Of a DNA stretch of 6,841 nucleotides, positions 1 to 4,294 are shown piece by piece. The notes beneath the pieces were generated by a model, which searched no databases, was not told the origin of the DNA, and saw nothing but the letters and a program-made list of their open reading frames with translations. This DNA comes from Planctomycetota bacterium (GTDB lineage Bacteria; Planctomycetota; Phycisphaerae; WQYP01), in assembly GCA_021785155.1 (NCBI GenBank), contig JAJYGE010000191.1, positions 1 through 6,841 of the forward strand. Reading direction: 5' to 3'. Numbering within the stretch: position 1 is the first letter of the stretch; the number at the start of each line of letters is the position of its first letter. The translations under genes and the position numbers were made by a program.

Positions 1-2
1 GG

Positions 3-35
3 AAGCCGGATGCAGGAAACCTGCCCGTCCGGTTT
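3..35 (+). ncRNA. Group II intron domain V (catalytic hairpin)
   Basis: The lower stem pairs 3-11 (AAGCCGGAT) with 27-35 (GTCCGGTTT) over nine pairs including G-U wobbles, and carries the AGC catalytic triad at 4-6. A two-base bulge (CC, 25-26) separates it from an upper stem 12-16/20-24 (GCAGG/CCTGC). This matches the usual 34-nt domain V layout, except that the terminal loop reads AAA (17-19) closed by a G-C pair rather than a clear GNRA tetraloop over five pairs, making it one base shorter. An alternative fold leaves a five-base GAAAC loop over four pairs. Confidence 0.85.
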
Positions 36-38
36 GAT

Positions 39-104
39 GAGGGGGGACTCAACTTACGCCACCACGGCTCGTCCGCGGCCGCGGGGTTGAGTCCTCTACT
101 CTAC
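39..104 (+). ncRNA. Group II intron domain VI with branch-point A98 and 3' splice site
   Basis: Positions 39-41 (GAG) pair with 99-101 (CTC), A98 is unpaired, and 42-53 pair with 86-97, including the perfect 9-bp repeat GGACTCAAC/GTTGAGTCC (45-53/86-94). A single bulged A between helices is the hallmark of domain VI and supplies the lariat 2'-OH. The end CTACTCTAC closely resembles the Ll.LtrB end CTACTTCAC as recalled. The apical part (54-85) is GC-rich and includes a CCGCGG tandem (73-84). Confidence 0.82.
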
Positions 105-260
105 TGAAAATCTGAGAAATCTGTGGACAAGACGTTTTGGTTGCGGCGGAGCTGCGATGGGCAATTTGTGTAATCAGTGGTTCACGTTTGAAGTTTTGCG
201 AGTCTCAGCCCCAACCGCAGTTCGCCGATTGGAAAAGATCGGAAAAAGTGGGATGGTTGT

Positions 261-272
261 CCGGAATTCCGG
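261..272. repeat. Perfect 12-bp palindrome
   Basis: CCGGAATTCCGG is a perfect dyad with no spacer. It overlaps the first part of the 22-bp element at 264-285. It could be a binding site for a dimeric regulator; nothing in the window identifies one, and it may be chance. Confidence 0.35.
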
Positions 273-285
273 TCGGCGGCCATAT
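264..285 (+). promoter_or_regulatory. Shared upstream element, copy 1 (GAAT-N6-CGGCGGCCATAT)
   Basis: GAAT, six unmatched bases, then CGGCGGCCATAT. The same arrangement with the same spacing occurs on the - strand at 6752-6731, upstream of sigma fusion B. This copy lies about 28 bp before the short ORF at 314 and about 270 bp before the pseudopilin start. The role is unknown: it could be a promoter or operator recognised by one of the sigma factors, or a leader-RNA element. The GAAT-to-CATAT spacing is 13 bases, shorter than a standard ECF -35/-10 spacing. Confidence 0.35.
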
Positions 286-354
286 ACTCCTGGGAACGGA
301 ATCAAGGAGTGGTATGAAACGCGATGCACATCCTATGGCCGCAAAATTACGGCC
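276..354. repeat. Inverted-repeat cluster
   Basis: GCGGCCATA (276-284) is the reverse complement of TATGGCCGC (334-342), 49 bp apart. The second arm can instead pair locally, as GGCCG (337-341) with CGGCC (350-354). Two mutually exclusive pairings in a leader can act as a switch, but the stems are short and GC-rich, so chance is possible. Confidence 0.3.
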
Positions 355-400
355 GCCTATATGCCGGGACGGTTGCTTGTTTAGCGCTATGCTGTTTTGA
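314..400 (+). CDS. Possible 28-residue peptide
   Basis: An ATG at 314 follows AAGGAG (304-309) at a tight spacing of four bases, and the frame runs 28 codons to TGA at 400. The peptide begins MKRDAHPMAAKLRPP and has two cysteines and a hydrophobic end. There is no recognisable family and no signal peptide. The ribosome-binding site is its only support. It might be a leader peptide for the downstream transcript, though the TATAAT at 484 suggests the pseudopilin has its own promoter. Most likely it is fortuitous. Confidence 0.15.
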   Translation: MKRDAHPMAAKLRPPICRDGCLFSAMLF

Positions 401-483
401 CACGCAACCCCGGACGGTGCCACTGCCGCCGCCGTGGGCATTACGACACGCTTCGACTCGGCGCATGGTAAACAAATGGCGGA

Positions 484-489
484 TATAAT
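484..489 (+). promoter_or_regulatory. -10 box (TATAAT) for the pseudopilin gene
   Basis: A perfect TATAAT lies 65 bp before the chosen start codon. Transcription would begin near 496 and leave a leader of about 58 nt containing the GGAGG site. No good -35 hexamer is seen 16-18 bp upstream (TTCGAC at 452-457 is too far), so the promoter may depend on an activator. Its position argues against translation from the in-frame GTG at 434. Confidence 0.45.
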
Positions 490-539
490 GTTGCACCTGT
501 TCACTACTGAAGCTGCTATGCGAAGTCGCCGCATTGCAC

Positions 540-544
540 GGAGG
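540..544 (+). promoter_or_regulatory. Ribosome-binding site deciding the pseudopilin start
   Basis: GGAGG ends nine bases before the ATG at 554. The next in-frame ATG, at 560, would have a 15-base spacing, and the upstream GTG at 434 has no such site, so 554 is chosen. Confidence 0.7.
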
Positions 545-553
545 TTTTTCGGC

Positions 554-1594
554 ATGGACATGGCCAATATAAAAAACGCCGGGCGGGGAATGACCCTCAT
601 AGAGTTACTGGTTGTCATTGGAATTATTGCGATTCTGATCGGTCTGCTGCTGCCCGCTCTCGCGGCGGCTCGGGAACAGGCGAATCGCGTGGCCTGCTCG
701 GCCAATATCCGCGGCATCGCGCAATCCATGCTGGCCTATGCCGCCAGCAGCAACGACCAGTTTCCCGCCACGCCCGGTGAATTTGGTGGTTTGTTTATCA
801 ATACTTCCGTACCGCCGGGACATTATGCGATCGGGCAGTCCGTCCAGCAGGTTGTCAATGACTGGTTTAACCTCAACGATGGCGCGGTTGTGTACCAGCC
901 CAGCACCGGTTCAGTCATCAGTTGCCTGTGGCTGCTGGTGTTGATGCAATATGAAACGCCGGCGGGGTTTATTTGTCCCTCCGATCCATTCGCCGACGGC
1001 CCGTCGCTGCTTTATGGTACCAACGCGGGAACTGGCCAATACGCTTTCGGAAATTTTGGCAACCTCACCGATCATCAGCCCCAGAACAATCTGGGGCAGG
1101 GTGAAAGTTATTCCATCGCCTATCCATGGCTGGCGGCACCGCCAGATCCGAACAATGTTATCCCCATGCAGGCCGGTACATGGTGGAACAGTCGCGCCGG
1201 ATCTCAAGTGCCCATCATCAGCGATATGGCACCGGACGATCTGGGCGCGCCGACGCTGGGGCGAACCTACCGCAACACCACATTGCTGCCCGGCAACACG
1301 TATGGAAATTATGTCTACAATTCCGGCAACCATAACGGCGACGGGCAGAATGTCGGCTTCGCCGATGGCCATGTGGTATGGGAGACCACGCCCTATTGCG
1401 GCATGAACCATGACAATATTTTCACGTATGACACCACCGCGTATTCGGGTTTCGGGGCCTCGATCGATGCGCCGCAGGCCGGTCTGACCTGCGGCGATGC
1501 AAGTCCTGTGTTGTTCATTCCAAGTTTGTACAACACGGTTCCCTACGACACCTGCATGGCACCGATACGTGATGTGGCCACGGGCTACTGGTGA
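554..1594 (+). CDS. Type IV pilin-like pseudopilin (H-X9-DG/DUF1559-like)
   Basis: This 346-residue protein is predicted to be a pseudopilin, inserted in the inner membrane, processed by prepilin peptidase and assembled by a type II secretion or type IV pilus-like machine. A short basic leader (residues 1-12, ending GRG) precedes MTLIELLVVIGIIAIL, with cleavage after G12, M13 as the methylated first residue and the conserved Glu at mature position 5 (E17). Hydrophobic helix: about 13-38. The globular part has CPSD at 141-144, a landmark of these planctomycete proteins, and a late NHNGDGQNVGFADGHV segment. Here His260 and Asp271-Gly272 are separated by ten residues rather than the nine of the H-X9-DG motif. 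A tail of about 70 residues with DNIFTYD follows. Paralogues are numerous in planctomycetes and individual functions are mostly unknown. Sigma fusion A begins 110 bp downstream on the same strand; co-regulation is possible but not shown. Confidence 0.92.
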   Translation: MDMANIKNAGRGMTLIELLVVIGIIAILIGLLLPALAAAREQANRVACSANIRGIAQSMLAYAASSNDQFPATPGEFGGLFINTSVPPGHYAIGQSVQQVVNDWFNLNDGAVVYQPSTGSVISCLWLLVLMQYETPAGFICPSDPFADGPSLLYGTNAGTGQYAFGNFGNLTDHQPQNNLGQGESYSIAYPWLAAPPDPNNVIPMQAGTWWNSRAGSQVPIISDMAPDDLGAPTLGRTYRNTTLLPGNTYGNYVYNSGNHNGDGQNVGFADGHVVWETTPYCGMNHDNIFTYDTTAYSGFGASIDAPQAGLTCGDASPVLFIPSLYNTVPYDTCMAPIRDVATGYW

Positions 1595-1672
1595 TTCTGG
1601 GCGCACAAGGTCTTTCGTCAAAGCGATACCTGTTCGCAGGACAGCAAGATAATGTCCCGAATCGGTTCGGTA

Positions 1673-1681
1673 TGACATAAT
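1673..1681 (+). promoter_or_regulatory. Candidate extended -10 promoter for sigma fusion A
   Basis: TGACATAAT has the TGn extension and a CATAAT hexamer (5 of 6 to TATAAT). Transcription would start near 1688, giving a leader of about 17 nt. No good -35 is visible. Read-through from the pseudopilin promoter is an alternative. Confidence 0.35.
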
Positions 1682-1693
1682 ACTATAGGAATC

Positions 1694-1697
1694 GAGG
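1694..1697 (+). promoter_or_regulatory. Ribosome-binding site of sigma fusion A
   Basis: GAGG lies seven bases before the ATG at 1705. The sigma region 2 homology begins about 20 residues into the protein, which fits this start. Confidence 0.6.
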
Positions 1698-1704
1698 AAT
1701 TCGG

Positions 1705-4281
1705 ATGGTTGATCGCCCGACATTGCCGGAACTTGCCAACAAAGAACTCAGCGCGGAATTACCGCAATTGATCGCCCGGCACTTGGATTGGGTTTATTCC
1801 TTGTGTCGGCGGTTCTTGCGTGATGCCGCGCTGGCTGAGGATGTGACGCAAACAGTATTCATGGTTCTGATAAAAAAAGCGAAGCATTTGCCGCAGGGGG
1901 TCAACATGTCGGGCTGGTTGTTTAACACCGCGCGATACTGCTGCCGCTGTGCGCTGCGCGACGCGCAGACGCGGCGGCGACATGAGTTGGCGGCGGCCAA
2001 GAAGCCTGAATCAATACCGGATGTGCCAAACCCGGAAGAGGAACTTCTACCGCTGCTGGACGAACACCTTGCAGCCTTGGGCGAGGCGGATCGGGCTGCG
2101 GTGCTGCTGCGCTATTACCAGCGGTGCAGCTTTGCCGAGGTCGGCATGCACTTGGACATCAGTGAAGAAGCGGCAAAAAAGCGGGTGCGGCGTGCGGTGG
2201 AAAAACTCCGTGCGCGCATGGCGGCAAGCGGCGTACCGCTGGGTGCAGACGCTCTGACAGCCATATTGACTGAAAAAATCGTGCAACCCGCCCCGGCGAA
2301 ACTTGCGGCAGCGGTGCTGGCACATGCGACCCACGGGGCCGCGGCAATGGCATTGTCAGCGGGGCAGAAAAAACTAATGGCAAAACTGGCAATGAAAACA
2401 GCCGGCGGCAAAGTTGCGATCGTAACTGCCGCGGTTTTGTTGGTGGCGGGACTGGTTGCTACGGGCGTGGCGGTGGTCCATGCGGGCCACAAGCAGCCTG
2501 GACCCCCGCCGCCAAAGATTACAGCACGTCCACCGGTTGCCCCGGCCCTTGCCGCTACCGCCAAACCACCCATGCTAACGCAAGCCCAATGGGCGGCGGT
2601 GTTTCAGGCGTACGCGCGGAAAATTCGGGCACTAAGCGTGCGGGCGACATTCGTGACACGCTATTATATCAGCGGACGGGAGATACGTAATTTGCGGGCG
2701 ATCATACAGAAAAGTGACCCGAAGCATTTGCGGCAAGCGATGGTGGGGGAAACGCCCGGCTGGCACACCCAAACCGAGGCGGCAAATCTAAAATGGGACG
2801 TATCGGGGAGGCTGGTCAATCTCACCAGCGTAAACACGGGACTATATTACCTGCCCGATGGAACGCCCGATCCAAATGCCCATGTTCAAGTATGGGTGAT
2901 CGGCCGGAAGAAGGTATGGAGTGCGTATCCTGACGGTGGTGGACCCGGCCGCGAATGGCGGGTGGACCTGTATAATCGCCAAGGCAAATCCGGGTCAGAT
3001 TGGCGGTCGGCGTGGAACGGCGTTCAGTTTTCCAACCCGGAGATGCAAAGCCTAGAAAGCCTATGGACGCAATTTAAGACGCCGTTTCTCTATGAACCTG
3101 CCGGGTGGCGTAAAAACGGATGGTTTAGAAAATTCCCGCCTGGTAAGGGGCCACTCCACTACCGGTTGATCAGCCAGAAAACCGATCCAGGTAATGGCCA
3201 CGTGAAACTGGTTTACGCGGAGGTTCAGGGTGGAAATCCGCTTAAAATCACCAATCCCGGGGGTAATAAGTGGGTGCAAGAAATCCGGTATGACGTAAAA
3301 TTGGTCGGGGGGCTGCGCGTGTATCGGGAGTCCAGCGTTTTGGTTGGTCCGCAGGGCAAAGTACCAGACTGGCAAAACGCATTTTCAATTTTCGTGAGAA
3401 ATCACGGCATCTGGTTCCCGAGGTTCATTCGCGAGCGATTATGGTCCGGTTCTCCTGCAAAGCGGCGGCATCTCAGCTTCGAGGATCGGGTAGCGATCAC
3501 ACGACTGAGCGTTGATCCGAAATTTTCACCCGGAACGTTCGTGTCCACGCTGCCGTTTCCATCGGATGTCTGGGACCACGTGCACCGCGTCGAATACGAC
3601 ACGGCCCCAACGCCTTTTGCCCCCGAAAAATTGGTACTCGGAGTGGTCCCGACAGCCCACCTCAAGGGGTTTGCCATGCCTGGATGGGTAATCGAGCGGT
3701 TTGTACCGCCCAAGGCAATCCACCGACTTTCTGCCGTATTTTCAATCAAAAATACCGCCGGCAAACTGGCGGATTTTCAACTGCGTCCACAGGACAATGC
3801 AGTGACTGTTTCCCCACCAGCTTTCACCCTTTTCCCCGGCGGATCGCAGAAGATTCGTGTCACCATGAAGAAACCACCCGGCGACCGGCCGTACTGCTTT
3901 TATCTATCACTTAAAGGCCGCCGCGCTCCGCCGTCGCAGCGCAAGCTATCCACCACCGTGCCGGTTTTCTTCCTACCCTCGCCGGCGCTGGGTGCCCAAC
4001 CGGGGAGCATTATTTTGAATCCCCGTAATTTCGCCGCCCGGCAGAGTTTTTCCATCACACTGCAATTCCTGCGCCCTCTGGGCGGCAGTGCCGTAGTGGA
4101 TATGATTAAACCGGGTAGCCGATCCGTGGCCGTCTCCCGCTGGTCGCAGAAAAGTATGGATGTGGTGATCAAGCCCGCGGCGGGTGCCGCAGCGATATTT
4201 TCTCATATTACCGTTCGGTACACGTACAGCGGCCATCTGGAGAAAATGCGCATCCCAGTAATTGGATTAGTGCATAGATAA
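1705..4281 (+). CDS. Sigma fusion A: membrane-anchored ECF sigma factor with large beta-rich C-terminal region
   Basis: This 858-residue protein is over four times the length of a normal ECF sigma factor. Residues 21-98 match sigma region 2, with AEDVTQTVFMVLIKKA (44-59) for core binding and WLFNTARYCCRCALRD (71-86) for -10 recognition. Residues 115-175 match region 4, with a helix-turn-helix around CSFAEVGMHLDISEEAAKKR. A linker with a P-L-x(3)-A-x(2)-A-x-L pattern (178-205) is shared with the convergent sigma protein. One membrane helix (about 236-258) follows a lysine-rich stretch, predicting a cytoplasmic N-terminus. A Pro-rich linker (264-290) leads to about 570 extracytoplasmic residues. 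Residues about 291-560 are beta-rich and LolA/lipoprotein-sorting-like in feel (for example VWVIGRKKVWSAYPDGG, 396-412; weak call). Residues about 673-762 and 763-858 look like two Ig-like sandwiches. No anti-sigma gene is adjacent, so the fused part may regulate sigma activity (inference). Planctomycete ECF sigma factors with C-terminal extensions are known; this extension is not recognised. Confidence 0.93.
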   Translation: MVDRPTLPELANKELSAELPQLIARHLDWVYSLCRRFLRDAALAEDVTQTVFMVLIKKAKHLPQGVNMSGWLFNTARYCCRCALRDAQTRRRHELAAAKKPESIPDVPNPEEELLPLLDEHLAALGEADRAAVLLRYYQRCSFAEVGMHLDISEEAAKKRVRRAVEKLRARMAASGVPLGADALTAILTEKIVQPAPAKLAAAVLAHATHGAAAMALSAGQKKLMAKLAMKTAGGKVAIVTAAVLLVAGLVATGVAVVHAGHKQPGPPPPKITARPPVAPALAATAKPPMLTQAQWAAVFQAYARKIRALSVRATFVTRYYISGREIRNLRAIIQKSDPKHLRQAMVGETPGWHTQTEAANLKWDVSGRLVNLTSVNTGLYYLPDGTPDPNAHVQVWVIGRKKVWSAYPDGGGPGREWRVDLYNRQGKSGSDWRSAWNGVQFSNPEMQSLESLWTQFKTPFLYEPAGWRKNGWFRKFPPGKGPLHYRLISQKTDPGNGHVKLVYAEVQGGNPLKITNPGGNKWVQEIRYDVKLVGGLRVYRESSVLVGPQGKVPDWQNAFSIFVRNHGIWFPRFIRERLWSGSPAKRRHLSFEDRVAITRLSVDPKFSPGTFVSTLPFPSDVWDHVHRVEYDTAPTPFAPEKLVLGVVPTAHLKGFAMPGWVIERFVPPKAIHRLSAVFSIKNTAGKLADFQLRPQDNAVTVSPPAFTLFPGGSQKIRVTMKKPPGDRPYCFYLSLKGRRAPPSQRKLSTTVPVFFLPSPALGAQPGSIILNPRNFAARQSFSITLQFLRPLGGSAVVDMIKPGSRSVAVSRWSQKSMDVVIKPAAGAAAIFSHITVRYTYSGHLEKMRIPVIGLVHR

Positions 4282-4294
4282 CACTCCGGTGTTA
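4279..4294. terminator. Symmetrical hairpin made of both convergent stop codons
   Basis: TAACAC-TCCG-GTGTTA (4279-4294) is a 6-bp stem with a 4-nt loop. Its two ends are the TAA stop of sigma fusion A and, on the other strand, the TAA stop of sigma fusion B. An overlapping alternative is CCGGT-GTT-ACCGG (4286-4298). It could act as a short bidirectional terminator, but there is no T-run on either side, so it may simply be compact packing. Confidence 0.3.

Larger units (their letters stand above)
1..104 (+). mobile_element. Group II intron, 3' end only (domains V and VI)
   Basis: This is the 3' terminal part of a group II intron, a self-splicing retroelement. Two consecutive RNA structures with the expected order and spacing support it: a 33-nt domain V hairpin (3-35), a 3-nt linker (36-38), and a domain VI hairpin (39-101) with one bulged A at 98. 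The intron is inferred to end in TAC at 104, so the branch adenosine is seventh from the end, as in well-studied bacterial introns such as Ll.LtrB. No maturase codons are visible; if the intron carries a reverse transcriptase gene it lies left of position 1. The downstream exon starts at T105 and no gene is recognisable there, so the target seems intergenic. The intron class cannot be assigned from this fragment. The call rests on structure and recalled consensus; no covariance search was run. Confidence 0.85.
105..483 (+). other. Intergenic stretch between intron end and pseudopilin promoter
   Basis: No convincing gene lies here. Open frames of 75-87 codons on the + strand and part of a 174-codon frame on the - strand cross it, but their translations look like out-of-frame sequence and lack recognisable motifs. 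It holds a perfect palindrome (261-272), an inverted-repeat cluster (276-354), a short ORF with a ribosome-binding site (314-400), and a 22-bp motif (264-285) repeated upstream of the - strand sigma gene. Positions 105 onward are the 3' exon of the intron insertion. The DnaA-box-like TGTGGACAA at 122-130 is isolated and probably chance. Confidence 0.6.
1595..1704 (+). other. Gap between pseudopilin and sigma fusion A with small hairpins
   Basis: Several short inverted repeats occur: CCTG-TTCG-CAGG (1629-1640), GGACA/TGTCC (1639-1643/1653-1657) and CCGAA-TCGG-TTCGG (1657-1670). Some share bases, so they could form alternative folds. None is followed by a T-run, so no intrinsic terminator is supported for the pseudopilin gene. 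The last hairpin ends five bases before the candidate -10 box and could be an operator. Confidence 0.35.

Noticed and set aside
122..130. DnaA-box-like TGTGGACAA
   Set aside because: One isolated near-match with no cluster, AT-rich unwinding region or replication gene nearby.
434..553. Forty extra N-terminal residues for the pseudopilin from a GTG start
   Set aside because: No ribosome-binding site, the TATAAT box lies inside this stretch, and prepilin leaders are short; 554 has GGAGG at nine bases.
205..729. 174-codon open frame on the - strand
   Set aside because: It overlaps the pseudopilin gene and its promoter region, has no domain signature or ribosome-binding site, and reads as antisense of a GC-rich gene.
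911..1723. 270-codon open frame on the - strand
   Set aside because: It is antisense to almost the whole pseudopilin gene with no recognisable motif; a codon-composition shadow.
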